Notes under the pieces: generated by a model | Told to the model about the DNA's origin: nothing | The model's database searches: none | What the model saw: only the letters and a program-made list of their open reading frames with translations | Translations under genes and position numbers: made by a program | Assembly (NCBI GenBank): GCA_964618175.1 | Contig: CAZTZX010000006.1 | Location: forward strand, 1-47,274 | Length of the DNA: 47,274 nt | DNA from: DTU018 sp964618175 | GTDB taxonomy: Bacteria; Bacillota; Syntrophomonadia; Syntrophomonadales; Syntrophomonadaceae | Reading direction: 5' to 3' | In this document: positions 8,748 through 17,761 of the stretch, piece by piece | How positions within the stretch are numbered: position 1 is the first letter of the stretch | How the letters are laid out: each line of letters begins with the position of its first letter

Positions 8748-9729
8748 TATTAGTCTAGTTGTGCTAGTGGTCATTTTCGCACTGACTTTTGACTATATCA
8801 ATGGTTTTCATGATACTGCCAATGCTATCGCTACCTCAGTTTCTACCAAAGCCTTATCTCCCCGCAATGCCATTCTCGTGGCAGCCACCCTGAATTTTCT
8901 GGGCGCTTTAAGCGGAACAGCCGTGGCCGCTACTATTGGTAAGAACATCATTTCTCCAGGAATGGTCACACCTTTGGTCATAATAGCTGCCCTCATCGGA
9001 GCGATATTCTGGAATCTGTTCACCTGGTATTTTGGCATTCCCAGTAGTTCCTCCCATGCTTTAATCGGGGGATTAGTTGGCGCCGTAATAGCTGGATTTG
9101 GTATTGGAGATGTGAATTGGCCTGGTTTTGGCCAAATCTTTGCCGGATTGATTATCACGCCCGTGATTGGACTGGTAGCCGGCAGCCTGGTGATGACCCT
9201 TCTTTTCTGGATTTTTAAGGGAGCATCGCCGGCACTAATCAATAGTAAATTCCGAAAACTGCAAGTAGTTTCGGCCTGTATGGCTTCCTTTGCCCACGGA
9301 TCCAATGATGCTCAAAAAACCATGGGCATTATTACCATGGTTTTGATCGGAGGAGGCTTTTTGAGTGTTTTTGAGGTTCCACTCTGGGTGAAAATAGCCT
9401 GTGCTATGGCTATGGCAGCCGGGACGGCTATAGGCGGATGGAAGATAATAAGGACCATGGGAGGCAAAATTTTTCGCATTGAGCCAATTAACGGTTTTGC
9501 CGCCGATTTCACTGCTTCAACCGTAATCTATAGTGCCAGTTTACTAGGTGTACCAGTCAGTACCACTCACGTAGTCTCATCTTGCATTATGGGGGTGGGG
9601 GCTGCCAAACGATTTCATGGAGTTCGTTGGAATATCGCCCGCCAGATAGTGATCGCCTGGTTTGTCACCATCCCTTCGGCAGCTTTTGTGGCATTATTAT
9701 TTTACAAATTGATTAGTATACTTATATAA
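8740..9729 (+). CDS. pit: PiT-family low-affinity inorganic phosphate transporter
   Basis: 329 residues of membrane protein, roughly ten hydrophobic segments. Both halves carry the PiT signature: DYINGFHDTANAIATSVSTK near the N-terminus and FAHGSNDAQKTMGI in the middle. It symports metal-phosphate or phosphate with a cation. The ATG lies inside the end of the DUF47 gene. The short bacterial form lacks the large hydrophilic loop of longer homologues. It is probably induced on phosphate starvation through the repeat array at 8012-8050 and is closed by a terminator at 9739. Confidence 0.95.
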   Translation: MFSISLVVLVVIFALTFDYINGFHDTANAIATSVSTKALSPRNAILVAATLNFLGALSGTAVAATIGKNIISPGMVTPLVIIAALIGAIFWNLFTWYFGIPSSSSHALIGGLVGAVIAGFGIGDVNWPGFGQIFAGLIITPVIGLVAGSLVMTLLFWIFKGASPALINSKFRKLQVVSACMASFAHGSNDAQKTMGIITMVLIGGGFLSVFEVPLWVKIACAMAMAAGTAIGGWKIIRTMGGKIFRIEPINGFAADFTASTVIYSASLLGVPVSTTHVVSSCIMGVGAAKRFHGVRWNIARQIVIAWFVTIPSAAFVALLFYKLISILI

Positions 9730-9738
9730 TAAGAAAAG

Positions 9739-9768
9739 CTCTTCCAATAGTTGGATAGAAGAGTTTTT
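9739..9768 (+). terminator. Rho-independent terminator after pit
   Basis: CTCTTC (9739-9744) pairs with GAAGAG (9758-9763) across an internal CCAA/TTGG stem, followed by TTTTT. It lies 10 bases after the pit stop. Confidence 0.7.
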
Positions 9769-9792
9769 ATTGCCTGTGTTATTCAGGCATAA

Positions 9793-9822
9793 TTGCGAAC
9801 TATTTCACAAGAGTGGTACAAT
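9793..9822 (+). promoter_or_regulatory. rex promoter with embedded Rex operator
   Basis: Bases 9793-9810 read TTGCGAACTATTTCACAA, which matches the Rex consensus TTGTGAAATATTTCACAA at 16 of 18 positions. The left hexamer TTGCGA doubles as the -35 box, with TACAAT at 9817-9822 as -10 (18-base spacer). A bound Rex dimer would cover the -35 and most of the spacer, so NADH-relieved autorepression is the natural reading. Confidence 0.75.
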
Positions 9823-9859
9823 GTAAAGATGAGAAATATAAAACTAAGGAGTGGGGAGT

Positions 9860-10489
9860 TTGAAGGTTTATAAGATACCCGAAGCCACGGTAATGCGGCT
9901 TTCTGTTTATTCCCGCTTTTTACATCAGTTACTAGATGAAGGTGTCGGTACAGTTTCCTCTGAGGGTGTAGCTCAGGGTGTGGGAGTCAGTTCTGCGCAG
10001 GTTCGCAAGGATCTGGCCTATTTTGGCGAGTTTGGTACCCGTGGCGTTGGTTATCGAGTAGATGAATTGTATGGGCACCTTAAGAAGATTTTAGGTCTAG
10101 ATCACGATTGGAACATTATTCTGGTAGGTGCTGGCAAATTAGGATCTGCTCTGGCCTTATATAAAGGATTTGCTGACAGGGGATTCCATGTCAGCACTAT
10201 TGTGGATGCCGACTCCCAGATAATCGGCACCAAACTAGGCAGTGTGGAAGTAGAACCCATAGATGTACTGCAGCAACGCATCAAAGAAAAGGATATTCGC
10301 GTGGGAGTTTTAACCGTGCCGTCTTCAGCGGCACAGGATGTCACCGACCTCTTGGTAGAAGCGGGGATCAAGGCTATTCTTAATTTTTCTCCCCGGGTTA
10401 TAAAAGTTCCCAATACGGTGATTTTACGCAATGTGGATCTGTCGGTGAATCTGGAAGTATTAAGCTTTAATCTCAATATAAGCCAATAA
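9860..10489 (+). CDS. rex: Redox-sensing transcriptional repressor Rex
   Basis: 209 residues. The N-terminal winged helix (PEATVMRLSVYSRFLHQLL, then VSSAQVRKDLAYFGEFGTRGVGY) is followed by a Rossmann NADH domain with GAGKLGSALALYKGF and IVDADSQIIGTKLG. It binds DNA when NADH is low and releases it when NADH rises. The TTG at 9860 is chosen because AAGGAG (9846-9851) is 8 bases upstream; the GTG at 9851 overlaps that SD. It is single-gene, between two terminators, with its own operator. In a syntrophic fatty-acid oxidiser it would be a central redox regulator (inference). Confidence 0.96.
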   Translation: MKVYKIPEATVMRLSVYSRFLHQLLDEGVGTVSSEGVAQGVGVSSAQVRKDLAYFGEFGTRGVGYRVDELYGHLKKILGLDHDWNIILVGAGKLGSALALYKGFADRGFHVSTIVDADSQIIGTKLGSVEVEPIDVLQQRIKEKDIRVGVLTVPSSAAQDVTDLLVEAGIKAILNFSPRVIKVPNTVILRNVDLSVNLEVLSFNLNISQ

Positions 10490-10518
10490 GTTAAATATAT
10501 AATCATATATTATAGTAT

Positions 10519-10552
10519 GGAAAGCTCTTTTAGGGGAGCTTTCTACTTTTTT
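10519..10552 (+). terminator. Rho-independent terminator after rex
   Basis: GGAAAGCTC/GAGCTTTC stem with loop TTTTAGGG, then TACTTTTTT. It lies 30 bases after the rex stop. Confidence 0.8.
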
Positions 10553-10621
10553 CTCGCTTCCTTGTTTTAACCGTAGGGTAATGCTAAACTTGAAAAAAGC
10601 TACACCAAAAGGAGTACAGTA

Positions 10622-10882
10622 ATGGCAGGATCACGTTCTCCCGGATGGCCAGTGCTGCTGGTACTACTGGTTCTGGGCGGAATAATTGGTGGTTGGATTG
10701 GACAAGCCTTAACCAAGGTATGGCCATCATTAGCGGCACTAGGTAGCACGCAAAGCCTGGGGATTCCCAGCTTCACCTTGGACTTAGGGGTGTTTACTAT
10801 TTCATTTGGTTTTATGCTCCATATCAGTGCCTTCACCTTGGTGGGATTTGTACTGGCTTATTTGGTATATCGTAAAATGTAA
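10622..10882 (+). CDS. Small DUF4321-type membrane protein
   Basis: 86 residues with two hydrophobic helices (residues about 8-30 and 60-84) around a polar, glycine-rich middle. It matches my recollection of the DUF4321 family, small proteins often placed next to maf in Clostridia. The ATG follows AAAAGGAG. maf starts 8 bases after its stop, so they are co-transcribed. No function is known; a link to the envelope or division genes further down is only positional. Confidence 0.75.
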   Translation: MAGSRSPGWPVLLVLLVLGGIIGGWIGQALTKVWPSLAALGSTQSLGIPSFTLDLGVFTISFGFMLHISAFTLVGFVLAYLVYRKM

Positions 10883-10890
10883 GGTGGTTA

Positions 10891-11535
10891 ATGGCTACGT
10901 CGGAATTACGTACTGAAACTGGAAAGAACCAGGCATCTATTAGCAGACAACCACAGCCTATCATACTGGCATCAAGCTCACCCCGACGCCATGAAATACT
11001 GCGCCGATTAGGATTGCGTTTTACTATTGACAGTGCCGATGTGGATGAGTCGGTGGATACAAACCTGTTGCCAGGTCAAGCTGCCCAAGCTCTGGCTTTA
11101 AGAAAGGCCCAGACAGTAGCATCTCATCATTCACAGGGATTGATTATTGCGGCTGATACCATAGTAGCCGTGGATGGTACAATATTAGGCAAGCCTTCCG
11201 ATAACAGAGATGCTCTGACTATGTTGTTGACATTGCAGGGTAGGGGGCATAATGTATATTCAGGTTTTGCAGTTATTGATGCGGCTACGCAACGAAATGA
11301 GGCGGGCTACGAACAGACCACGGTGGTATTTCGCCCTATTGACGAGGCAGAAGCCAGAAGCTATGTGGCCACCGGCGAGCCGATGGGTAAGGCAGGCTCT
11401 TATGCCATTCAAGGTCTGGGAGCAGTTTTTGTAAAAGAGATACATGGTGATTACTATAATGTTGTGGGTCTGCCAGTATTCAAGTTGGGCCAAGTACTGA
11501 AAACATTTGGACTGGACATCATTGGCGCGCAATGA
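10891..11535 (+). CDS. maf: Maf-like nucleotide pyrophosphatase
   Basis: 214 residues. The Maf signature LASSSPRRHEILRRLGL begins at about residue 26, followed by AADTIVAVDG and KPSDNRDALTMLLTLQGRGHNVYSG. It hydrolyses non-canonical or selected canonical NTPs to NMP; the IQGLGAVFVKEIHGDYYNVVGLP tail fits the dTTP/UTP-pyrophosphatase (YhdE) branch. A polar N-terminal extension of about 25 residues before the first strand is longer than usual, and no better internal start is visible. Upstream of radC-mreB, the usual order in Firmicutes. Confidence 0.93.
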   Translation: MATSELRTETGKNQASISRQPQPIILASSSPRRHEILRRLGLRFTIDSADVDESVDTNLLPGQAAQALALRKAQTVASHHSQGLIIAADTIVAVDGTILGKPSDNRDALTMLLTLQGRGHNVYSGFAVIDAATQRNEAGYEQTTVVFRPIDEAEARSYVATGEPMGKAGSYAIQGLGAVFVKEIHGDYYNVVGLPVFKLGQVLKTFGLDIIGAQ

Positions 11536-11651
11536 TCACTGTGGTAGCTCTTTTTTCAGTGCAACAGGTAAGATTGAGTATTGGTCAGTCGTATTATAAA
11601 AAACGGCCGTATCGGTATTAACCGGTTGGCTACAATGTGGGGAGGGCAACC

Positions 11652-12341
11652 ATGGGGGAATATCATGTAGCCATAAAAATGCTGCCTGAGAACATGCGAC
11701 CCAGGGAAAAGCTGCTTTGCTCAGGAGAGACATCCCTTAATGATGCTGAACTTTTAGCCATCTTGATAAAAGAAGGTACCAGTGGGATGAGTGCCCTGGA
11801 ATTAGCGCAGCAAATGTTAGCAGCGCATGAAGGTAATCTTCGCTTCTTAAGGGACGTTAGTATAGAAGAGCTCACCTGTCATCCCGGCATTGGACCGGCC
11901 AAAGCCGCTTCACTAAAAGCGGCCGTGGAAATAGGACGACGTATATCTATACATGTTAAACAAAAACTAGTCATAAAATCACCTGATGATGTTAAACATC
12001 TCCTTATGGAAGATATGCGCTTTTTGGATCGGGAGCACTTCCGGGTGCTGTATCTGGATCGCAAGGGAGGCATTATCATTGACGAAGATGTCAGCAAAGG
12101 TAGTCTGCATAGTGCCATTGTTCACCCCCGGGAAGTATTTAAGACTGCTATTAAAAGAAGCGCCGCTTCAATAATATTGGTTCATAATCATCCCAGTGGT
12201 GACCCTAATCCCAGCACTGAGGACATAGAGATAACCCGTCGGCTGATTGAAGCTGGTAACCTTATAGGTATCGAAGTGTTGGATCACATCATAATTGGTG
12301 AACACAAATACTGCAGTTTAAAAAGTTTAGGTCTTATGTGA
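11652..12341 (+). CDS. radC: RadC-family JAMM-domain protein
   Basis: 229 residues from the ATG at 11652, which has GGGGAGGG upstream; the in-frame GTG at 11637 overlaps that SD. The N-terminus holds helix-hairpin-helix segments (LTCHPGIGPAKAASLKAAVEIGRR), and the C-terminal metalloprotease-like domain has HNHPSGDPNPSTEDIEITRR with the JAMM zinc ligands His-x-His and Asp. Once linked to DNA repair, the family is now of uncertain function (UPF0758). Placed between maf and mreB as in Bacillus. Confidence 0.94.
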   Translation: MGEYHVAIKMLPENMRPREKLLCSGETSLNDAELLAILIKEGTSGMSALELAQQMLAAHEGNLRFLRDVSIEELTCHPGIGPAKAASLKAAVEIGRRISIHVKQKLVIKSPDDVKHLLMEDMRFLDREHFRVLYLDRKGGIIIDEDVSKGSLHSAIVHPREVFKTAIKRSAASIILVHNHPSGDPNPSTEDIEITRRLIEAGNLIGIEVLDHIIIGEHKYCSLKSLGLM

Positions 12342-12370
12342 GTCTGGCTTTCTGAAGGAGGATAATCAAC

Positions 12371-13390
12371 TTGTTTAGTAGAGATATGGGAATTGACCTG
12401 GGGACGGCTAATACTTTAGTACATTTAAGAGGAAAAGGTATTGTTGTAGAAGAACCTTCCGTGGTGGCTATTCAAAACGACACTGGCAAAGTATTGGCGG
12501 TGGGTGATGAAGCTAAAAAAATGATTGGCCGGACTCCCGGTAATATTGTGGCCATACGACCTGTAAAAGATGGTGTAATTGCTGATTTCGATGTTACCGA
12601 GGCTATGTTGAAGTATTTTATTAACCGGGCTTTGACCCAGCGTTCGCTTATGGTTCGCCCGCGCGTAATAATTAGCATACCATCGGGATGTACTACTGTA
12701 GAAGAAAGGGCGGTTAGGGAAGCAGCCTTGCAGGCCGGTGCCAAGGAAGCCTATCTGATCGAGGAGCCTATGGCAGCTGCTATTGGGGCCGGCCTTCCTG
12801 TCCATGAGCCAACTGGAAATCTGATAGTTGATATTGGCGGTGGAACTACTGAAGTTGCGGTGATCTCTCTGGGAGGCGTAGTAACGTCACGGTCAGTCAG
12901 AGTTGCCGGGGACAATATGGATGCTGCAATTTTACAGCATCTCAAAAAGAATTATAACCTCTTGATTGGAGAACGTACTGCCGAGGATATCAAAATATCG
13001 ATCGGCTCTGCTGTATGGGAAGGTCCGGAGGAAACCTATGACGTAAGAGGAAGGGATCTGGTCAGCGGTCTGCCCAAAACCATAAAAGTTTCTTCCCGGG
13101 AAATACAAGTGGCTTTGCAGGAAACCGTGGAGGAAATTATTGATGGCATCAAGGTGTGTTTAGAAAAGACACCTCCCGAATTAGCTTCCGATATTATGGA
13201 TCGTGGTATCGTCATGGCTGGGGGAGGGTCGCTCTTGAGAGGGTTAGACAAACTTATCAGTCGGGAAACCAATATGCCGGTCTATATTTGTGAGGAACCA
13301 CTGCTGGCGGTAGCTTTGGGTACGGGAAAAGTATTAGAAAATATCGATGTCTTAAAGCGGGTCTTAATTGGTTCCAAAAAATCAATTTAA
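12371..13390 (+). CDS. mreB: Rod-shape-determining actin homologue MreB
   Basis: 339 residues with the actin-fold phosphate loops DLGTANT (near residue 9), DIGGGTTEVAVISLGG and the adenosine motif GGGSLLRGLDKLIS. It polymerises on the inner membrane face and guides lateral wall synthesis with MreC, MreD and PBP2, all encoded next to it. The TTG start follows AAGGAGG. A second Met six codons in (MGIDLG) is too far from the SD. Confidence 0.97.
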   Translation: MFSRDMGIDLGTANTLVHLRGKGIVVEEPSVVAIQNDTGKVLAVGDEAKKMIGRTPGNIVAIRPVKDGVIADFDVTEAMLKYFINRALTQRSLMVRPRVIISIPSGCTTVEERAVREAALQAGAKEAYLIEEPMAAAIGAGLPVHEPTGNLIVDIGGGTTEVAVISLGGVVTSRSVRVAGDNMDAAILQHLKKNYNLLIGERTAEDIKISIGSAVWEGPEETYDVRGRDLVSGLPKTIKVSSREIQVALQETVEEIIDGIKVCLEKTPPELASDIMDRGIVMAGGGSLLRGLDKLISRETNMPVYICEEPLLAVALGTGKVLENIDVLKRVLIGSKKSI

Positions 13391-13410
13391 GAAACTCGGG
13401 TGAGTGAGAA

Positions 13411-14271
13411 TTGTTTAGACTGCTGGGAAACAAACTATTTTGGTTCGTCTTACTGGTGGTGATAGTTGCCTTGGTCACTATGAGTCAGACAACCTTGCCG
13501 CGCGAAAATATAACCGTATTAGAAAAAGCAGTTCATTATATTTATACTCCCCTGCAAAATGGAGTAGACGGACTGGGAGATCATTGGGGAAGCCTCAGAG
13601 ATCTATTCAGTGATAAACGCACTCTGCATGATCGTATTGAGGAACTGGAACAGCGCAACGCACAAATGGCGGTTGACAATCAAATTCTGCGCGAATACGA
13701 GGCCCAAAGTCAACGATTCCGGGGCATATTGAAATTTCAGCAAGACAGTCTGGATATCTATGATTTAAAACCGGCTGCAATTATAGCTCGTAGCGCCAAT
13801 AACTGGAACAAAAATCTTATCATTAATGTTGGGGAAAGTGACGGCATACAGCGAGGGATGCCGGTTATTACTCCTTATGGGCTGGTGGGCCGTATCAACA
13901 GTGTAAGTCTCAATTCAGCGCAGGTTAGCCTGATAACTGACCGGGAAATGGCAATTGGGGTAATTCTGCAGCGATCTCGAGAAACCAATGGCATTGTGGA
14001 GGGTACTGGGGAAAGTAATCAATTACGCATGAATAACATTCCTTACTATTCTTCTATTGAAAAGAATGACTGGGTCATCACTTCTGGATTGTCATCTGAT
14101 TATCCTAAGGGCATAGATATAGGGATAATAGAAAGAGTTAATCCCGAACCCAGCGGTCTGCTGCTGATTGCTGAGGTGAAGCCGGCCGTCAACTTTGATC
14201 GTTTGGAAGAAGTCCTGGTAATCACCAATTATTATCCTCCGGTGCCCGAAGAGCAGGAAGGTGAGCAATAA
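13411..14271 (+). CDS. mreC: Rod-shape-determining protein MreC
   Basis: 286 residues. One N-terminal membrane anchor (LFWFVLLVVIVALVTM), a coiled coil (about residues 70-105, LHDRIEELEQRNAQMAVDN), then the beta-barrel domain with NVGESDGIQRGMPVITPYGLVGRI. It acts outside the membrane as a scaffold linking MreB to PBP2. The start is TTG after a GGGTGAGTGAG leader. The last base overlaps the mreD ATG. Confidence 0.95.
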   Translation: MFRLLGNKLFWFVLLVVIVALVTMSQTTLPRENITVLEKAVHYIYTPLQNGVDGLGDHWGSLRDLFSDKRTLHDRIEELEQRNAQMAVDNQILREYEAQSQRFRGILKFQQDSLDIYDLKPAAIIARSANNWNKNLIINVGESDGIQRGMPVITPYGLVGRINSVSLNSAQVSLITDREMAIGVILQRSRETNGIVEGTGESNQLRMNNIPYYSSIEKNDWVITSGLSSDYPKGIDIGIIERVNPEPSGLLLIAEVKPAVNFDRLEEVLVITNYYPPVPEEQEGEQ

Positions 14272-14771
14272 TGCGCTATATTGTCCTGGCCTTCCTCCCA
14301 TTTCTGTCAGTATTTTTACAAGCCACTTTTTTTAATCAATATAGCATTAAGGGATCAATACCGGATCTGGTGTTGATCTTTGTAGTGTTCCACGCTCTAT
14401 TTGCCGGTGAAAGACGCGGCACCATCTATGGCGTCTTATGCGGACTGCTGGAAGATCTATATGTGGGACGGTTTATAGGTGTTAATGTTTTGGCTAAAGG
14501 ATTGACTGGATATATCGTTGGCAAAGCTCAGGGCAACGTATTCAAGGAGAACTTATTGGTAGGCATAATTGCAGCGCTGGCCGGAACCTTGATCAACTCG
14601 CTAGCGATAGTGGTTTTGATGATGATTTTTGGTGGCGTTCTAAAGGTGGAAGTCCTATCTAGTATCCTTTACCAGAGTTTATATAACTTGCTTCTGGCCG
14701 GCCCCCTATACTTGTGGTATTATTACTCGACCTACGAGGGGTTGTTGCGCACCGACAGGGGAGAATTCTAA
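14271..14771 (+). CDS. mreD: Rod-shape-determining membrane protein MreD
   Basis: 166 residues with five or six hydrophobic segments and the family pattern PDLVLIFVVFHALFAGERRGTIYGVLCGLLEDLYVG. It is coupled by one-base overlaps (TAATG type) on both sides, to mreC and to mrdA. An integral partner of the elongasome; its molecular function is not known. Confidence 0.92.
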   Translation: MRYIVLAFLPFLSVFLQATFFNQYSIKGSIPDLVLIFVVFHALFAGERRGTIYGVLCGLLEDLYVGRFIGVNVLAKGLTGYIVGKAQGNVFKENLLVGIIAALAGTLINSLAIVVLMMIFGGVLKVEVLSSILYQSLYNLLLAGPLYLWYYYSTYEGLLRTDRGEF

Positions 14772-16924
14772 TGAAAACGGACGAACTGAACCGAAGGTTA
14801 AAAATATATACCTATATTGTGATAGTGCTAATGGTGGCGCTTTGTCTGCGGCTTACGGTTATCCAGCTATTTGACAATGAGCGCTATCAAGCCCAGGCCA
14901 AGGAAAATCGGTTACGATTAGTTGCCGTAAAAGCCCCCCGGGGAGAAATCTATGCCAACTCAGGCGAGACCTTGGCGGCCAATGAATTGGTTTACACTTT
15001 GAATCTTTCTTTGGTGGACAACGAGATGGATGAAGCTGTTTTGAACCGTTTGGTGAAAGCTTTATGGGAATACTATCCAGATATCACCCGGGATGCTATT
15101 GAAGAGAAGATAGAGGGACAAAAGTACCGACTCTTTGAACCTATAACACTTATACGGGATATTCCCTGGGAACTGGTGGTCAAACTGGAAGAGAACCGTC
15201 AGGAACTGGCCGGAGTAAGCATAATGGTGGAACCACTGCGTTATTACCCGGGTGGTGATTTAGCCGGGCACTTACTGGGTTACATTCATTCAATCAATGA
15301 AGAAGAAATGGCTCAGGCTGAGGACGCTTATTCGATAAACAGCCTGATCGGCAAATCAGGTATTGAAAAACAGTATGAAAGTGTTTTGCGGGGAAAAGAT
15401 GGGGCCCGCCGTATGGAAGTTGACGCTTCCGGCCGCCCGGTACAGGAACTGCTCACTCAGCAGTCTGAACCGGGTAACAATATCTATTTAAATATTGACT
15501 ATCAGCTGCAGCAGGTTCTGGATCAGAGCATGCAAAGAACTCTGGAAGAGTTGCAGAAGAGTCAGCCCAAAGCTAGGGTGGGTTCAGCGGTAGTGCTTAA
15601 TGTACGCACTGGGCAAGTTCTGGCTCTGACCAGTATACCAGCCTTGAATCCGGATGATTGGAAAGGAAACATCAGCAACGAAAAGGCTGCTTATTATTTT
15701 CCCCAGGGAGAAGTCTATGACCCCATGAATCCGGGAGCTGCGCTCAACCGAGCCATTCAGGTCAGCTATGCTCCCGGATCAACCTTCAAGCCGATTACCG
15801 GTATGGCGGCTCTGGAATCAGGCAACATGGATCCCAGAGATTATTCGGTTAGCTGTGGAGGTGCCTATTGGCTGGCACCGTATATTAAATGTACCGGTGT
15901 CCACGGTCAGCGTAATTATTATTCGGGTATGGCAATCTCCTGTAATACTTACTTTCAGGAAATGGGACGTCGCGCTGGCCACGAAAGGATAGTACACGTA
16001 GCCGAACAATTCGGACTAGGCCAAAAAACCAGGATCGATTTACCCCACGAGGCCAAGGGGCTACTGCCTACGACTGCATGGAAAAAGGAAACCAACGCTC
16101 TGTTAATCGATCGGAAATATGATCGATTGCGCCAGGAATTGGAGGAACGTTACCAAAAGCTTCTGGATAATGCCGCCACCGATAAGGAGCACGCTGATAT
16201 CCAAAACCGTCAGAAAAATGAGAAGGCTTTATTAGAAGCGCAGTATCAAATAGACTATAAGTTTGACACTGCCTGGCAGTCTTTTGATACCTATAATATG
16301 TCGATTGGGCAAGGTTATAATGACTACACGGTTGTACAGCTGGCCAACTATGTTGCTACTATTGCCAACGGGGGCTCACTAATGGAACCGTATATTCTAA
16401 AAAAAGTGGTGTCACCGGACGGAAAAACCATTAAAGAAGTCAAGCCGACCTTGAGGCATCGTGTCGACGTTGCTTCCAGCACTATTGCTGAGACCAAGCG
16501 AGCTATGCTGGCTGTAACCGAGCCAGGAGGCACAGCTCATTTTTTGTTCTACAATTTTCCGCCAGAAATCCAGGTGGGGGCCAAAACGGGAACGGCTGAA
16601 ACGGGCAGGAAAGGTGACGACCCTAAACGGGATTATTTCGGTACGTTTATTGCTTTTGCACCTCTTGAAAATCCGGAGATAGCCTTTGCTGGTATAGTAG
16701 AATACGGATCCAGTGGCAGCGGCTCAGCGGGACTGGTATGTCGTGATGTTTTTGAGCAATATTTTGGTATCAAAGATCATTTAGCAGAAGCCGAAACTGC
16801 TGACATCCCTCTAAATGAGCCCGAGACTGTCACCGAAAATGAACCTGAAGTCCCTCCTGCAACCGACGAAGTGACTGGAGAAGGACATGAAGCCATAAAT
16901 GATAATGAGGTGATTGCGCCTTAA
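14771..16924 (+). CDS. mrdA: Penicillin-binding protein 2 (elongasome transpeptidase)
   Basis: 717 residues. One N-terminal transmembrane helix (IYTYIVIVLMVALCLRLTVI), the class B PBP dimerisation domain, then the transpeptidase domain with Ser337 in GSTFK, SCN in AISCNTYFQ and KTGT starting at Lys605. It cross-links peptidoglycan during side-wall growth. An acidic, Pro/Glu/Thr-rich tail of about 45 residues follows the catalytic domain. The ATG overlaps the mreD stop by one base. No rodA/ftsW partner follows it in this window. Confidence 0.95.
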   Translation: MKTDELNRRLKIYTYIVIVLMVALCLRLTVIQLFDNERYQAQAKENRLRLVAVKAPRGEIYANSGETLAANELVYTLNLSLVDNEMDEAVLNRLVKALWEYYPDITRDAIEEKIEGQKYRLFEPITLIRDIPWELVVKLEENRQELAGVSIMVEPLRYYPGGDLAGHLLGYIHSINEEEMAQAEDAYSINSLIGKSGIEKQYESVLRGKDGARRMEVDASGRPVQELLTQQSEPGNNIYLNIDYQLQQVLDQSMQRTLEELQKSQPKARVGSAVVLNVRTGQVLALTSIPALNPDDWKGNISNEKAAYYFPQGEVYDPMNPGAALNRAIQVSYAPGSTFKPITGMAALESGNMDPRDYSVSCGGAYWLAPYIKCTGVHGQRNYYSGMAISCNTYFQEMGRRAGHERIVHVAEQFGLGQKTRIDLPHEAKGLLPTTAWKKETNALLIDRKYDRLRQELEERYQKLLDNAATDKEHADIQNRQKNEKALLEAQYQIDYKFDTAWQSFDTYNMSIGQGYNDYTVVQLANYVATIANGGSLMEPYILKKVVSPDGKTIKEVKPTLRHRVDVASSTIAETKRAMLAVTEPGGTAHFLFYNFPPEIQVGAKTGTAETGRKGDDPKRDYFGTFIAFAPLENPEIAFAGIVEYGSSGSGSAGLVCRDVFEQYFGIKDHLAEAETADIPLNEPETVTENEPEVPPATDEVTGEGHEAINDNEVIAP

Positions 16925-16986
16925 TGATCTGCAGTGTCGAATCAACCTGACGAAACTTGCAGGAAAAATTTTAGGGAGAACGACTC

Positions 16987-17026
16987 AAAGAGAGGTATTT
17001 CTAAGAAAATGCCGCTCTTTTTTTGT
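16987..17026 (+). terminator. Rho-independent terminator after mrdA
   Basis: AAAGAG (16987-16992) pairs with CTCTTT (17015-17020), with an inner GGTATTT/AAAATGCC stem and a T-run. It separates mre-mrdA from minCDE. Confidence 0.75.
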
Positions 17027-17114
17027 TTTTCATCAAAGGTAAAAAATGGTAAAGACTTGAATGATTAAAGATGATGATAGGGGCGAGTTTGGTTTTTGTA
17101 TTGGAGGGAGGGTC

Positions 17115-17747
17115 ATGGCCGTGTCAACACCCCTGAGAAAAGTCAACGGAGAACTGTGGCTGGATCTGAGTGGGGAAAAGACCTTCAATGGAATAAAAAG
17201 GAGTCTAGCGGTGCAAGTTAATACCCTTGATGACTATTTGCTGGGGGCTTTGGTCAGCCTTGATGTGGGCACTAAGCAGTTAACAAATAAGCAGGTTAGG
17301 GAAATCGAAGACATATTGCTGGATCACGGACTCCATCTAAGAGAGATTATGAATCAACCGCATCAACAAGATGCTATTTACCCGGATAGGCCAGTCTTAG
17401 AAGGTATGCCGGAATACGGCGAAACTCTCCTATTGTGCCGAAATCTTCGCTCCGGCCAAAAAGTCTGCAGTGATGGCAACGTTGTCATATTGGGTGACAT
17501 TAATCCAGGTGCGGAGGTGGTAGCAGGGGGAAACATTCTGGTAATGGGGTCTTTAAGGGGAATAGCTCATGCTGGTGCAGGTGGGGATGAAGCCGCTGTT
17601 GTGGCGGCCTACCGCCTCAATCCAACTCAAATTCGCATTGCTAACCATATCACCCGTCCACCCGATGGAGAGGTGGTGACTGATAGAAACCCGGAGGTAG
17701 CCCGTATTCGCGACGGCAAAGTGATCATTGATAACTTAAAAATATGA
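17115..17747 (+). CDS. minC: Septum-site determining protein MinC
   Basis: 210 residues from the ATG at 17115 (SD GGAGGGAGG); the frame is open further back but without an SD. The C-terminal beta-helix carries the MinC repeats (GNVVILGDINPGAEVVAGG and NILVMGSLRGIAHAGAGG). It inhibits FtsZ ring assembly away from midcell and is recruited to the membrane by MinD, encoded 14 bases downstream. The N-terminal domain is divergent, as is common in the family. Confidence 0.94.
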   Translation: MAVSTPLRKVNGELWLDLSGEKTFNGIKRSLAVQVNTLDDYLLGALVSLDVGTKQLTNKQVREIEDILLDHGLHLREIMNQPHQQDAIYPDRPVLEGMPEYGETLLLCRNLRSGQKVCSDGNVVILGDINPGAEVVAGGNILVMGSLRGIAHAGAGGDEAAVVAAYRLNPTQIRIANHITRPPDGEVVTDRNPEVARIRDGKVIIDNLKI

Positions 17748-17761
17748 TGGGAGGATAAACC

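Noticed and set aside
8808..9305. Antisense ORF of 165 codons within pit
   Set aside because: It lies opposite well-conserved PiT transporter motifs and has no SD; a shadow frame.
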